In this document: positions 40,364 through 49,697 of the stretch, one piece after another | Layout: each line of letters begins with the position of its first letter | Position numbering within the stretch: position 1 is the stretch's first letter | Assembly: GCA_003554105.1 (NCBI GenBank) | Contig: PWFQ01000006.1 | Location: 126,373-190,372 of the forward strand | Length of the DNA: 64,000 nt | Reading direction: 5' to 3' | Origin: Clostridiaceae bacterium | GTDB lineage: Bacteria > Bacillota > Clostridia > Peptostreptococcales > T1SED10-28 | Position numbers and translations under genes: made by a program | Notes under the pieces: generated by a model | Told to the model about the DNA's origin: nothing | The model's database searches: none | What the model saw: the letters and a program-made list of their open reading frames with translations, nothing else

Positions 40364-41548
40364 ATGAAAAAACGAATCTATATGGACTATTCAGCCACAA
40401 CACCGGTTAAAAAGGAAGTGATCGATGCGATGATGAACTACATGGAAACAGAGTACGGAAACCCTTCAAGCATCCATTCCTATGGTCGAAACACGAAAAA
40501 TGCTGTGGATGAGGCAAGGGACATTATCGCCAAAAGCATTAATGCCAAATCCCGGGATCTTTACTTTACCGCCGGAGGATCGGAATCCGATAACTGGGCA
40601 ATTAAAGGATATGCCTTTGCCAACCGGAACAAAGGAAATCATATCATCACGACGAAAATCGAACATCATGCTGTACTCCACGCTGTGGAGTATTTGGAAA
40701 AAGAACATGGTTTTACCGCAACCTATCTGGATGTGGACAAGGACGGTCTTATTTCCCTGGAGGATCTGAAAAATGCCATGACCGATGAAACCATTTTGAT
40801 CACCGTTATGTACGCCAACAACGAGATCGGAACAATCCAGCCCATCAGGGAGATCGGTGCCGTTGCCAAAGAACATAAGGTTGCCTTTCATACCGACGGA
40901 GTGCAGGCATATGGTCATCAGATAATCGATGTGGATGAACTGAACATCGACATGCTCAGCATGTCGGCACATAAGCTTCATGGACCCAAGGGTATGGGAG
41001 CCCTTTATGTAAGACCGGGAATCAAGCTTCACAATCTGATCCACGGAGGTGCCCAGGAGAGAAAGAAAAGGGCAGGAACGGAAAATGTGCCGGGAATTGT
41101 TGGATTCGGAAAGGCTGCAGCCCTTGCCCATGAAAATCTGGAAGAGAAAATCGCCCGGACCACCGCTCTCAGGGACCGGTTGATTGACGGGATTCTCGAG
41201 AAGATTCCCTACACTCTTCTAAATGGCCATCGAACAAAACGGCTGCCCAACAACACCAATATTTCTTTCAGATTCATTGAGGGAGAATCCCTTTTGCTGA
41301 GTCTGGATATGGTGGGAATTGCTGCATCCAGCGGTTCCGCCTGCACATCGGGATCCCTTGATCCTTCCCATGTGCTTTTATCCTTGGGGCTTAGCCACGA
41401 GGTTGCCCACGGATCCCTGCGACTGACCGTCGGAGCATTCAACACCGAAGAGGACATTGAGTACCTGTTGCAGGAGTTGCCTCCAATCGTCGAGAGGTTA
41501 AGACAGATGTCACCATTGTATGAAGAAATTAAAGGAGGTAATGCATAA
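40364..41548 (+). CDS. iscS: Cysteine desulfurase IscS/NifS type
   Basis: 394 residues. PLP enzyme that moves sulfur from cysteine to IscU and tRNA thiolation enzymes. MDYSATTPV N terminus, SMSAHKLHGPKG with the PLP lysine, and the mobile loop SSGSACTSGSLDPSHVL with the catalytic cysteine of group I desulfurases. RBS AAGGGGTGAC. The stop and next start overlap (TAATG). Confidence 0.96.
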   Translation: MKKRIYMDYSATTPVKKEVIDAMMNYMETEYGNPSSIHSYGRNTKNAVDEARDIIAKSINAKSRDLYFTAGGSESDNWAIKGYAFANRNKGNHIITTKIEHHAVLHAVEYLEKEHGFTATYLDVDKDGLISLEDLKNAMTDETILITVMYANNEIGTIQPIREIGAVAKEHKVAFHTDGVQAYGHQIIDVDELNIDMLSMSAHKLHGPKGMGALYVRPGIKLHNLIHGGAQERKKRAGTENVPGIVGFGKAAALAHENLEEKIARTTALRDRLIDGILEKIPYTLLNGHRTKRLPNNTNISFRFIEGESLLLSLDMVGIAASSGSACTSGSLDPSHVLLSLGLSHEVAHGSLRLTVGAFNTEEDIEYLLQELPPIVERLRQMSPLYEEIKGGNA

Positions 41549-41976
41549 TGTATACGGAAATTGTGATGGAGCACTTTACCAACCCCAGAAATGTAGGAGA
41601 AATCAAGGATGCAGACGGAATCGGCCAAGTGGGAAATCCCAAATGCGGGGATATTATGAAGATGTACTTTAAGATTGACGAAAATGAAGTGATCACCGAT
41701 GTGAAGTTTAAAACCTTCGGATGCGGTTCCGCTATTGCAAGTTCCTCCATTGCCACAGAGCTGATCAAGGGGAAAACCGTGAAGGAAGCCCTGAACGTAA
41801 GCAACAAGAAGGTAGTGGAAGAGCTTGGAGGTCTCCCTTCGGCGAAAATTCACTGTTCCGTATTGGCGGAACAGGCGATCAAGTCGGCAATATTTGATTA
41901 TGCCCAAAAGAACAATAAACACTATGAAGAGTTAGAGGGCTTTGATCCCGATGCAGAGGAAGACCATCATCATTAA
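41548..41976 (+). CDS. iscU: Iron-sulfur cluster scaffold IscU/NifU N-terminal type
   Basis: 142 residues. The three cluster-binding cysteines lie in GNPKCGD, FKTFGCGSAIASSS and SAKIHCSVLAEQ, with the conserved Asp after the first. An acidic His-ended tail (EEDHHH) is unusual but short. Overlaps iscS by one base, so translation is coupled. mnmA (trmU), which follows iscU in many Clostridia, is not here. Confidence 0.95.
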   Translation: MYTEIVMEHFTNPRNVGEIKDADGIGQVGNPKCGDIMKMYFKIDENEVITDVKFKTFGCGSAIASSSIATELIKGKTVKEALNVSNKKVVEELGGLPSAKIHCSVLAEQAIKSAIFDYAQKNNKHYEELEGFDPDAEEDHHH

Positions 41977-42005
41977 CAAAAATTAACATTAATTTATGAA
42001 ATTCA

Positions 42006-42046
42006 AGGGGAAAATACAGTGGGTTCTGTGCTTTCCCCTCCTTTTA
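42006..42046 (+). terminator. Terminator of iscR-iscS-iscU
   Basis: AGGGGAAA ... CTTTCCCCT stem with a long GT-rich loop and then CCTTTT. The adjacent TGCTAAAAT (42047-42055) resembles an extended -10 for the next gene. Confidence 0.65.
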
Positions 42047-42106
42047 TGCTAAAATAAGGGTAATATGTACCGGGGATTTCTCCGGAAAGAAAAGAGGGTG
42101 AGACAG

Positions 42107-43366
42107 TTGAAAATGTGGGACTCATTGAGCGGCTTCTATTTTTCCAATCTTTACACTCTGAATACCGTTGCCGAGGACACCGGAGAACGGGGACATATTA
42201 TGGAATTTTTGCAGTTTCTCACCATGCTGGCGGTCTTTTTGTTGCTGGCATTTTCAATTTACTATCTGATACATATCGGAAACAATTTTCTTTATCGTGA
42301 CAAGAGAATCATCATCGGGAAAACCCAGATTTTTTATTTTGTCATGTTTTTCTTTATCGTCCTGATCATGATCGGGTTCTATCAGATACGGAATTTTCTT
42401 CTTCATCTGGCAGCACCCTTTCTGGCGGCATTTGCCATTGCCTATATTTTAAATCCCTTAGTTTCGGTTATGGACCGGAAGGGAATAAAGAGACACTGGG
42501 GGGTGCTTTTGATCTATCTGGGGATTATTGCCGTCGTGGTGATCCTCTCAATTAGTTTTTTTCCGAGAATTGGCACCGAGGCCGGAAACCTCATGGAGGT
42601 ACTCCCCGGTCATATCGAAACCGCATATGGATGGCTGCAAAGCTTTTATGAATCCAACTTTCACCGTATACCCTTTCTGCCCGAGAATCTGGAAGGTCTG
42701 GGGGATATGATTGATTTGGATGGGGAGAGAATCGGAGAGTTTTTCATGGGGGCTTTCAGTACTCTGACCACAAGTTTTCGCGGATTTTTTACACGAATCA
42801 TCAATATTATTTTAACCCCGATCATCACTTTTTACTTTTTAAAGGACCGGGAGCGTTTTAAGCAGTGGACTATACAAATCATACCAGAACGGATTCGTGG
42901 GGAAATGATGATGGTGGGTCAGGAGTTGAACACCGTGCTGGGAGGCTTTGTTCGAGGTCAGCTGCTGGTTGCCATTTTTGTGGGGACCCTGACCACCATC
43001 TCTCTTTTAATCTTAAGGGTGGACTTTGCTGTCCTTGTGGGGGTCATTGCCGGGGTTGCCAATATCATCCCCTATCTCGGACCGATTATCGGAATTATTC
43101 CAGCCACCTTTTTTGCCCTTCTGGAAAGTCCCGTCAAGGCTCTTTGGGTGATTCTTATCTTCACGGCAATTCAGCAGATCGAAAGTGGAATTCTGGTTCC
43201 GAGGGTCATGGGTCGAAGGGTCGGAATTCACCCCGTGTTCGTAATGCTTGCCATGATGATCGGAAGCAGGGTCTTTGGGGTATTAGGACTGTTAATTGCA
43301 GTGCCCACTGCGGCCACCGTCAAAGTTCTTGGGAAACATTTTATTGCACTCATAAAACGAATCTAA
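42107..43366 (+). CDS. AI-2E-family (PerM/YtvI-like) membrane permease
   Basis: About 419 residues with eight or so hydrophobic helices and the family's central soluble stretch (about 165-225), plus the signature block FVRGQLLVAIFVGTLTTI and GVIAGVANIIPYLGPIIGIIP. Family members have been linked to autoinducer-2 export and sodium/proton antiport; the substrate here is unknown. TTG 42107 sits about 8 nt after GAGGGTG; ATG 42200 (MEFLQFLTMLA, after GGGGAC) is a good alternative. This position, between iscU and alaS, is common in Clostridia. Confidence 0.85.
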   Translation: MKMWDSLSGFYFSNLYTLNTVAEDTGERGHIMEFLQFLTMLAVFLLLAFSIYYLIHIGNNFLYRDKRIIIGKTQIFYFVMFFFIVLIMIGFYQIRNFLLHLAAPFLAAFAIAYILNPLVSVMDRKGIKRHWGVLLIYLGIIAVVVILSISFFPRIGTEAGNLMEVLPGHIETAYGWLQSFYESNFHRIPFLPENLEGLGDMIDLDGERIGEFFMGAFSTLTTSFRGFFTRIINIILTPIITFYFLKDRERFKQWTIQIIPERIRGEMMMVGQELNTVLGGFVRGQLLVAIFVGTLTTISLLILRVDFAVLVGVIAGVANIIPYLGPIIGIIPATFFALLESPVKALWVILIFTAIQQIESGILVPRVMGRRVGIHPVFVMLAMMIGSRVFGVLGLLIAVPTAATVKVLGKHFIALIKRI

Positions 43367-43388
43367 TTCAATAGGAGGAATTACCATC

Positions 43389-46019
43389 ATGAAACCATTA
43401 GGAGCAAACGAAATACGACGCATGTATCTGGAGTTTTTCAAGGAGAAGGATCATTATGTTCAAAAGAGCTATTCCCTGGTCCCTCAGGATGATAAGAGCA
43501 TCCTTCTGATCAATGCGGGAATGGTTCCCTTAAAGCCTTATTTTGCAGGAACCCAGACCCCTCCGAAAAACCGGATGGTCACCTGTCAGAAGTGTATTCG
43601 GACTGACGATATTGAAAATGTGGGACGAACCGCACGTCACGCCACCTTTTTCGAAATGCTGGGAAACTTCTCCTTCGGAGATTATTTTAAGAAAGAGGCC
43701 ATTGAATGGGCGTGGGAATTCTCTCTGAATTATCTGGGAATGCCCGAAGAAAAGCTGTGGGCCTCCATCTATGAAGACGATGATGAAGCCTTTGAGCTGT
43801 GGAATCAGCATATCGGATTGGAAAAAGAGCGGATTGTCCGCTTGGGGAAGGAAGATAACTTCTGGGAGATCGGAACCGGCCCCTGCGGTCCCTGCTCCGA
43901 GCTTTACTTTGACCGGGGTCCCGAATACGGTTGTGATGATCCTGACTGTAAGCCCGGCTGCGACTGTGACCGCTTTGTGGAGTATTGGAACCTGGTCTTC
44001 ACCCAGTTTAACAAGGATGAGGAAGGAAACTATACGAAGCTTCCCAGCCCCAATATCGATACGGGAATGGGCCTTGAGCGAGTTGCTGCAATTATGCAGG
44101 ATGTGAAATCCATCTATGAAATCGATGTTGCCAAGAGAATTTATGATAAAGTCGTAGAAATGAAAGGAACCCCGGAGACCCCTGAAGAGGGGCGCTCCAT
44201 AAAAATCATCACCGACCATGTAAGAGCGGTGACCTTCATGATCGGGGACGGAATTGTCCCCAGCAATGAGGGCAGAGGGTATGTTCTTCGGCGACTTTTA
44301 CGACGGGCAGCCCGCCACGGAAATCTTTTAGGCATTAAAAAACCCTTCCTGAAGGATCTGATGGCAACCGTGGTGGACATTTTCGGAGAGGATTATCCGG
44401 AGTTGAAAGAAAAACAGGACTATATTCGAAAAATCATCTCGGCGGAGGAGGAAAAATTCCAGGAGACCATCGGTCAGGGAATGGAAATCCTTCGGGGATA
44501 CATCGAAGAAATGACGAAGAAGAAGGAAAGGGTCTTATCGGGATCCGATGCCTTCCGTCTTTATGATACCTACGGATTTCCCCTTGATCTCACCTTGGAG
44601 ATCGTGAGAGAGGAAGGACTTTCCGTGGATGAGGAGGCCTTCAGGACGGAAATGGAAGCCCAGCGGGAGCGGGCAAGAAGCTCACGGCAAAAAGAGGGCT
44701 CCGAAGGCTGGAAGGAAAACCCGATGAGAGCATTGGACTCCTCAGTAAAAACTCTTTTCTCCGGCTATGAGAAGATGACGGAGGAAGGAAGAATCCTCGG
44801 AATGATCAAGGATGGAAGCATTCAGAAAACGGTGGAAGAAGGGGATGAAATCTACCTTGTGACCGACCGGACCCCCTTCTATGGAGAAAGCGGAGGACAG
44901 ATCGGCGATAAGGGACAATTCTCTCATAAAAAGGGAAAGGGTGAAGTCCTGGATACCCAAATTGATAAAAACGGTCGAACCTATATGATTGCAAAGGTAA
45001 GAGAAGGAACTTTTTCAACCGGGGACACAGTGGAGCTGAAGGTGGATCGGAAACGGCGTTTTGCAACGATGAAAAATCATACCGCAACCCATCTTCTTCA
45101 TGAAGCTTTGAAAACCATTGTGGGAGATCATGTAAATCAGGCGGGTTCCTTTGTAAACCCGGAACGCCTGCGTTTCGACTTTAACCACTTTGAAGGATTA
45201 ACCCCGGAGGAAATCGAAAAGGTGGAAGAACGGGTTAATGAGGTGATTTTTGAAGGACGGGGAGTCAGCGCGTCGTTTATGTCCCTGGAGGAAGCGAAGA
45301 AAAAAGGAGCCGCGGCCCTCTTTACGGAAAAATATGAGGACCATGTCAGAGTTATTGCTGTGAAGGACTATTCTCTTGAGCTTTGTGGAGGATGCCATGT
45401 GAGTAATACCAGCGAGATCGGGATGTTTAAAATCCTTCATGAGTCCAGTGTGGCATCACGGGTCCGACGGATTGAAGCGATCACGGGACAGGGAGTCTTC
45501 CACTATCTGAAGGAACAGGAACATCTCTTGAAAAATGTGGCGGGGACATTAAAGGCCCAGCCCCAAAATATTCTCCGCCGGATCGAGGAGCTGTTGGAGG
45601 AACAAAAGCAACAGCAAAAGACTGTGGAGTCCCTGAAGGGAAAATTAGCGGGAGATGTGGTGGGAGACCTTGTAAAGGAAGCCGTCACCATTAAGACTGT
45701 TCCCGTAATTCTCAAAAACCTCGGAGAAAAAGATATGGATGAAATCCGGAAGATCGGAGATGGCCTCAAAGACAGCATTGAAAGCGGAATTATCGTTCTC
45801 GGAGCAAAGAGTAACGGAAAAGCAAGCTTCATTGCCATTGTCACCAAGGAATTGATCAAAAAGGGAATCAAAGCGGGAGACATTGTGAAGGTCGGTGCCA
45901 AGGTCGCAGGCGGAGGCGGAGGCGGTCGTCCCGAGATGGCCCAGGCCGGCGGAAAGAATCCTGAAAAAATTGATGAAGCATTAGACGCAGTAAAAGCCTA
46001 TGTGGAGGAAACCCTCTAG
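43389..46019 (+). CDS. alaS: Alanyl-tRNA synthetase
   Basis: 876 residues, full length. Class II catalytic domain (NEIRRMYLEFF, NAGMVPLKPYF, RHATFFEMLGNFSFGDYFKKEAI), a Cys-rich insert (CDDPDCKPGCDCDRF) seen in many clostridial AlaRS, and the tRNA-recognition domain. The editing domain has its metal-binding motifs HTATHLLHEAL and CGGCHVS, and the C-terminal DHHA1 domain (GGGGGGRPEMAQAGG) closes the protein. AGGAGG precedes the ATG. Confidence 0.98.
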   Translation: MKPLGANEIRRMYLEFFKEKDHYVQKSYSLVPQDDKSILLINAGMVPLKPYFAGTQTPPKNRMVTCQKCIRTDDIENVGRTARHATFFEMLGNFSFGDYFKKEAIEWAWEFSLNYLGMPEEKLWASIYEDDDEAFELWNQHIGLEKERIVRLGKEDNFWEIGTGPCGPCSELYFDRGPEYGCDDPDCKPGCDCDRFVEYWNLVFTQFNKDEEGNYTKLPSPNIDTGMGLERVAAIMQDVKSIYEIDVAKRIYDKVVEMKGTPETPEEGRSIKIITDHVRAVTFMIGDGIVPSNEGRGYVLRRLLRRAARHGNLLGIKKPFLKDLMATVVDIFGEDYPELKEKQDYIRKIISAEEEKFQETIGQGMEILRGYIEEMTKKKERVLSGSDAFRLYDTYGFPLDLTLEIVREEGLSVDEEAFRTEMEAQRERARSSRQKEGSEGWKENPMRALDSSVKTLFSGYEKMTEEGRILGMIKDGSIQKTVEEGDEIYLVTDRTPFYGESGGQIGDKGQFSHKKGKGEVLDTQIDKNGRTYMIAKVREGTFSTGDTVELKVDRKRRFATMKNHTATHLLHEALKTIVGDHVNQAGSFVNPERLRFDFNHFEGLTPEEIEKVEERVNEVIFEGRGVSASFMSLEEAKKKGAAALFTEKYEDHVRVIAVKDYSLELCGGCHVSNTSEIGMFKILHESSVASRVRRIEAITGQGVFHYLKEQEHLLKNVAGTLKAQPQNILRRIEELLEEQKQQQKTVESLKGKLAGDVVGDLVKEAVTIKTVPVILKNLGEKDMDEIRKIGDGLKDSIESGIIVLGAKSNGKASFIAIVTKELIKKGIKAGDIVKVGAKVAGGGGGGRPEMAQAGGKNPEKIDEALDAVKAYVEETL

Positions 46020-46069
46020 GTCGTCGGAGCAGTTCTGTATGTGGTTCGCAGTTCGGATTCGATGCTTAT

Positions 46070-46105
46070 TAAACCCTTTCGTCATTCAGGATGGAAGGGT
46101 TTTTC
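46070..46105 (+). terminator. Intrinsic terminator of alaS
   Basis: AAACCCTTTC ... GGAAGGGTTT stem followed by a T-rich run. Confidence 0.75.
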
Positions 46106-46175
46106 TCTAGAATCATGGCATCGGAATCTTGAAGGATGAAACGGGATAAAGGAAAAGCACTTTGAAGGAGAAAGG

Positions 46176-46616
46176 ATGAGGTATATGCTGTATGGAGTAC
46201 TGTTTTCAATTTTAGGAGGTGTGGCTATCGCCCTGCAGGGGATTTTTAATGCACGGCTGGGTGAAGGAATCGGATTCTGGCATACCAATGCCTTTGTCCA
46301 CGGCAGCGGCTTTCTTGTGGCACTGACCATTATGCTCCTCTTTGAGGGAGTGAACTTCTCACCCATGCGTGAAGTACAACCCTACTATCTCCTGGGGGGA
46401 GTGATGGGTGTGATCATCATTTTCAGCGTTATTAACGGAATCACCGCCATCGGAGCAAGCTATACCGTGATCCTTTTGATCGTCACCCAGATTCTCATCA
46501 CGGCGGCAATTAACTATTTCGGAATCTTTGGTGAACCGGTAATTCTTCTTACTGCGAAGAAACTTCTGGGTCTCGGGTTAATGATCTCGGGAGTGGTGAT
46601 CTATCAGCTCAGTTAA
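46176..46616 (+). CDS. Small DMT-superfamily membrane protein (YdcZ/DUF606-like)
   Basis: 146 residues with five hydrophobic segments: GVLFSILGGVAIALQGIFNARLG at the N terminus is typical of the YdcZ family, half-size members of the drug/metabolite transporter superfamily that probably dimerise. Substrate unknown. GGAG lies 5 nt before the ATG. Between terminated alaS and ireB, so probably its own short unit; the 168 nt after it hold a short GAGAAAA/TTTTCTC hairpin and the ireB promoter region. Confidence 0.75.
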   Translation: MRYMLYGVLFSILGGVAIALQGIFNARLGEGIGFWHTNAFVHGSGFLVALTIMLLFEGVNFSPMREVQPYYLLGGVMGVIIIFSVINGITAIGASYTVILLIVTQILITAAINYFGIFGEPVILLTAKKLLGLGLMISGVVIYQLS

Positions 46617-46733
46617 AGCTGACGACAGCAATGAGGAATTCGATGAAACACGTCAGAACACCTCCGGAAAAGGCAGCCATGGGTAAGAGAAAAGATTTTC
46701 TCAATCATGGTTTTAATGACAGGAGAACTATGA

Positions 46734-46739
46734 TAGAAT
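46734..46739 (+). promoter_or_regulatory. Candidate extended -10 of ireB
   Basis: TGATAGAAT: TAGAAT with TG one base upstream; no good -35 is visible (TTTAAT 16 nt upstream is the best). Confidence 0.4.
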
Positions 46740-46784
46740 AGAGCAATAGAGTAATATGGAAAAAATCGGAGGAGGGAACCCGAA

Positions 46785-47072
46785 ATGGATAATCAACACA
46801 CTATGCAGTTCAACATCGACCAGGAAAAGCAAAAGGAAGCCAGGGATGTGATCCTGAAGGTCTATCAGGCCTTGGAGGAGAAGGGATACAATCCGGTGAA
46901 CCAATTTATCGGATATATGCTCTCGGGAGACCCCACATACATTACCAGCCATAACAGCGCCAGAAGCGTGATCTCGAAAATCGAACGGGATGAGCTTTTA
47001 GAAGAACTGTTACGGGTTTATCTTTCAAATGAACAGGTGCATCTTTCAAGTGATCAGATGCCTTTAAAGTAA
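46785..47072 (+). CDS. ireB: IreB-family regulatory phosphoprotein (DUF965)
   Basis: 95 residues. [55 protein letters not shown] is characteristic. In Enterococcus, IreB is phosphorylated on N-terminal threonines by the PASTA kinase IreK and tunes cephalosporin resistance. The N-terminal threonine T6 is present here; kinase and phosphatase genes are not in the window. Followed by a strong terminator, so it is not co-transcribed with ruvX as it often is. Confidence 0.92.
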   Translation: MDNQHTMQFNIDQEKQKEARDVILKVYQALEEKGYNPVNQFIGYMLSGDPTYITSHNSARSVISKIERDELLEELLRVYLSNEQVHLSSDQMPLK

Positions 47073-47093
47073 GGGGATATCCCTTACTTTTTT
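47067..47093 (+). terminator. Intrinsic terminator overlapping the ireB stop codon
   Basis: AAAGTAAGGG-GATAT-CCCTTACTTT plus TTT; the 5' arm contains the TAA stop codon of ireB. Confidence 0.9.
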
Positions 47094-47108
47094 ACATTTA
47101 AAAGGATA

Positions 47109-47138
47109 TTCGCATTTTCTCATGGACTATGTTATAAT
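47109..47138 (+). promoter_or_regulatory. Promoter of the aldo/keto reductase-ruvX unit
   Basis: Extended -10 TGTTATAAT (TATAAT 47133-47138) with a weak TTCGCA 18 nt upstream. Confidence 0.6.
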
Positions 47139-47169
47139 TATTCTTTGTATGAGAACGAAAAAAAGGAGA

Positions 47170-48144
47170 ATGAATGTGGAGGTTCGACGGCTTGGAAAGA
47201 GTGAGTTAATTGTATCAAAGCTCTGCTTCGGATCCTTGACAATCAGTGCTTTGCAGAGAAATTTCCAGGTGAACGAGGCGGAAAAGCTTCTGATCCACGG
47301 ATTTGAAAAGGGCATCAACTTTATTGACACCGCAGCCCTTTATAAAAATTACCATTTACTGAAGGACCCTGTAAAGCGTTTCGGCCGGAAAAAAATTGTT
47401 CTTTCAACGAAATCCTACGCTTATTCCAGAGAGACTGCGGAAAAAAGCCTTGTGGAGGCATTGAAAGGCCTTGACACCGATTATATTGATCTGTTTATGC
47501 TTCATGAACAGGAAAACGAACATACACTTCGAGGCCATCAAGAGGCCATCGGGTATTTTATAAAAATGAAGGAACGGGGAATCATCAAAAGCTTCGGAAT
47601 TTCCACCCACTTTATTGAAGGGGTGAAGGCGGCCACAAAGCGGGAGGACATTGACGTGATTCATCCCATCATCAATTACCGGGGAATCGGAATTGTGGAC
47701 GGGACCATCGAGGAGATGCTGAAGGCTGTAAAAGAAGCGAAGGAAAAGGATATCGGAATTTATGCTATGAAGGCTCTCGGTGGAGGGCATCTTCTTCAGG
47801 ATTTTCAAAAAGGACTGGAGTTTGCGCTCAGCCTCGCCTTTGTGGATTCCATCGCCATCGGAATGCAGCGAAGGGAAGAAATCGATGCCAATGTTGCCTA
47901 TTTTGAAACCGGCAAAGTGGATCCGGAACTGGTGAAAAAAATAAAAACCGCCTCCCGAATACTTCACATCGCCGACTGGTGCAGTGGATGCGGAGAGTGT
48001 GTAAAACGATGCCAAATGGCTGCTTTGTCTCCAGGGGATAAAGCGTGTTCAAGTGGAGAAAAAATTGTTGTGGATCCGAATAAGTGTGTTTTTTGCGGAT
48101 ATTGTGCTTCTGCATGTCCGGAATTTTGTATAAAAGTGATTTAG
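47170..48144 (+). CDS. Aldo/keto reductase with C-terminal 2x[4Fe-4S] ferredoxin domain
   Basis: 324 residues. Residues 1-265 are an aldo/keto reductase TIM barrel: [28 protein letters not shown] (the usual Asp and Tyr), STKSYAYS (catalytic Lys), FMLHEQE (His). Residues about 270-324 hold two ferredoxin-like clusters: [11 protein letters not shown] and [11 protein letters not shown]. Such fusions are widespread in anaerobes and are thought to couple substrate reduction to ferredoxin; the substrate is unknown. ATG 47170 is very close to AAAGGAG; GTG 47176 has better spacing. It sits between ireB and ruvX, 8 nt before ruvX, and so carries ruvX on its transcript. Confidence 0.88.
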   Translation: MNVEVRRLGKSELIVSKLCFGSLTISALQRNFQVNEAEKLLIHGFEKGINFIDTAALYKNYHLLKDPVKRFGRKKIVLSTKSYAYSRETAEKSLVEALKGLDTDYIDLFMLHEQENEHTLRGHQEAIGYFIKMKERGIIKSFGISTHFIEGVKAATKREDIDVIHPIINYRGIGIVDGTIEEMLKAVKEAKEKDIGIYAMKALGGGHLLQDFQKGLEFALSLAFVDSIAIGMQRREEIDANVAYFETGKVDPELVKKIKTASRILHIADWCSGCGECVKRCQMAALSPGDKACSSGEKIVVDPNKCVFCGYCASACPEFCIKVI

Positions 48145-48152
48145 GAGGAACT

Positions 48153-48566
48153 ATGGAGCGAATTTTAGGACTGGATGTGGGAGACCGCACCATTGGTGTC
48201 GCAGTAAGCGATCCCCTTGGATGGACTGCCCAGGGAGTGAAAACCATCCGACGAAAAAGTAAAAAAGAGGACTTTCAGGAACTGGAAGAACTGATGAAGG
48301 AATACAACATTAAAAAGATTGTAGTAGGACTGCCAAAAAATATGAATGGAACCCTGGGTCCCCAGGGGGAAAAAACCGAAGCCTTCGGTGAGAAGCTGAA
48401 AAATAAATACGGGCTTCCGGTAATCCTCTGGGATGAACGTTTAAGCACCCGGGCTGCGGAAAGAACCCTGATTGAAGGGGATGTCAGCCGCAGGAAGCGA
48501 AAGGGGATCATTGATAAGATGGCAGCAATTCATATATTACAAGGATATTTAGACAGTGTTAAATAA
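48153..48566 (+). CDS. ruvX: Holliday-junction resolvase-like RuvX (YqgF)
   Basis: 137-residue RNase H-fold protein: [57 protein letters not shown], and [19 protein letters not shown] with the last catalytic Asp. Implicated in 16S rRNA 5'-end processing and in junction resolution. ATG 48153 follows TAGGAGG; the longer in-frame ATG at 48084 lies within the reductase gene. Cotranscribed with yrzB. Confidence 0.95.
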   Translation: MERILGLDVGDRTIGVAVSDPLGWTAQGVKTIRRKSKKEDFQELEELMKEYNIKKIVVGLPKNMNGTLGPQGEKTEAFGEKLKNKYGLPVILWDERLSTRAAERTLIEGDVSRRKRKGIIDKMAAIHILQGYLDSVK

Positions 48567-48603
48567 TTATATCCCTGAAGGGAAAAACAAGGAGGAATGA
48601 AAA

Positions 48604-48882
48604 ATGGAAGAACGGGAAAATATTGTTACCCTCGTAGACGAGGAAACCAATGAGGAAAAGGATTTTGAGATTATCATGACCCTGGAACTGGAAGGAAAGG
48701 AATACACCATTCTGCTGCCTTTGGAGGAAGAAGAGGAAGAGGAAGCCTACGTCTTCGAAATCAAGTACGAAGGGGAGGATGAAGAGGAGTTTGTCCTGCT
48801 TGCCATCGAGGACGACGAAGAGTTCGAAAAAGTGGTGGAGGCTTATGAAAGCCTGATCCACCAGGAGGATGACGAAGAGTAG
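48604..48882 (+). CDS. yrzB: DUF1292 acidic protein (YrzB)
   Basis: 92 residues, very acidic, with a run of seven Glu in the middle (LPLEEEEEEEAY) and an acidic tail. Family members follow ruvX in most Clostridia and Bacilli; molecular role unknown. AAGGAGG precedes the ATG. The stop overlaps the GTG of sfsA by one base. Confidence 0.9.
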   Translation: MEERENIVTLVDEETNEEKDFEIIMTLELEGKEYTILLPLEEEEEEEAYVFEIKYEGEDEEEFVLLAIEDDEEFEKVVEAYESLIHQEDDEE

Positions 48883-49616
48883 TGTCTTTTATACCGATTC
48901 CCGGCGATAAGGTGAAGGGAATTTTCCATCGCCGGGTGAACCGGTTTATCGGAGAGGTGTTGGTTGAAGGGCGTCTTGAAAACGTTCATGTAGCCAATAC
49001 GGGACGAATGCGTGAGCTGCTGATGGAAGGTGCTGAGGTTCTCCTTCGAAAAGTGGATCTCCCCCATCGGAAAACCAAGTTCGATCTGCTGATGGTGTAT
49101 AAGAACGGGATTCTTGTCTCCATCGACTCAAAGCTGCCAAACCAGCTTCTGGAGAAGGCCTTTCTCAACCGGGAACTACCGGGCTTTGCCGGGTTTTATG
49201 AAGTCAAGCGGGAAGTAACCTACGGAAAAAGCCGTCTGGATCTTGCCCTTCGGGATCCCGGAAGGGACCGGCTTGCCCTCATCGAAGCCAAGTGCGTAAC
49301 CCTGGTGAAGGAAGGAAATCTTGCGTCTTTCCCCGATGCCCCCACAACCCGGGGCGTAAAGCATGTCCGGGAGCTGATGGCGTCTGTAAAAGAGGGCTAT
49401 CGGGCAGGGGTCTTTTTCATCATCCAGAGGGAGGATGGAGAGGTTTTTACCCCCAACAGTGAAATGGATCCGGAGTTTGGAGAGGCCGTTGCCGTTGCCG
49501 CGAAGGCAGGGGTTGAGTTTTATGCCTATCAATGCAAGGTGACACCGGATGATATTCGTTTGAGAAAGGAAATTCCTGTTATGATTGAACCTTCTAAAGC
49601 GCCTTTAAAGGATTGA
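48882..49616 (+). CDS. sfsA: Sugar fermentation stimulation protein homologue SfsA
   Basis: 244 residues. FHRRVNRFIGEVLVEGRLENVHVANTGRM, SRLDLALRD, LIEAKCVTLV and SFPDAPTTRGVKHVREL are the SfsA blocks. The E-K pair in IEAKCV and the Asp in SRLD suggest a restriction-endonuclease-like nuclease fold with an OB-like N terminus; the role in sugar metabolism from which it is named is poorly supported. GTG start overlapping yrzB. The fur promoter overlaps its stop codon. Confidence 0.93.
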   Translation: MSFIPIPGDKVKGIFHRRVNRFIGEVLVEGRLENVHVANTGRMRELLMEGAEVLLRKVDLPHRKTKFDLLMVYKNGILVSIDSKLPNQLLEKAFLNRELPGFAGFYEVKREVTYGKSRLDLALRDPGRDRLALIEAKCVTLVKEGNLASFPDAPTTRGVKHVRELMASVKEGYRAGVFFIIQREDGEVFTPNSEMDPEFGEAVAVAAKAGVEFYAYQCKVTPDDIRLRKEIPVMIEPSKAPLKD

Positions 49617-49641
49617 CAGATACAGACAGGTGGGATATACT
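49613..49641 (+). promoter_or_regulatory. fur promoter
   Basis: Consensus TTGACA 49613-49618, overlapping the sfsA stop, 17-nt spacer, TATACT 49636-49641. Confidence 0.85.
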
Positions 49642-49697
49642 ATACTTGAAAAAGATTACTATTTGAGAAAATTACTGATGAAAAGAGGGAAAATACA

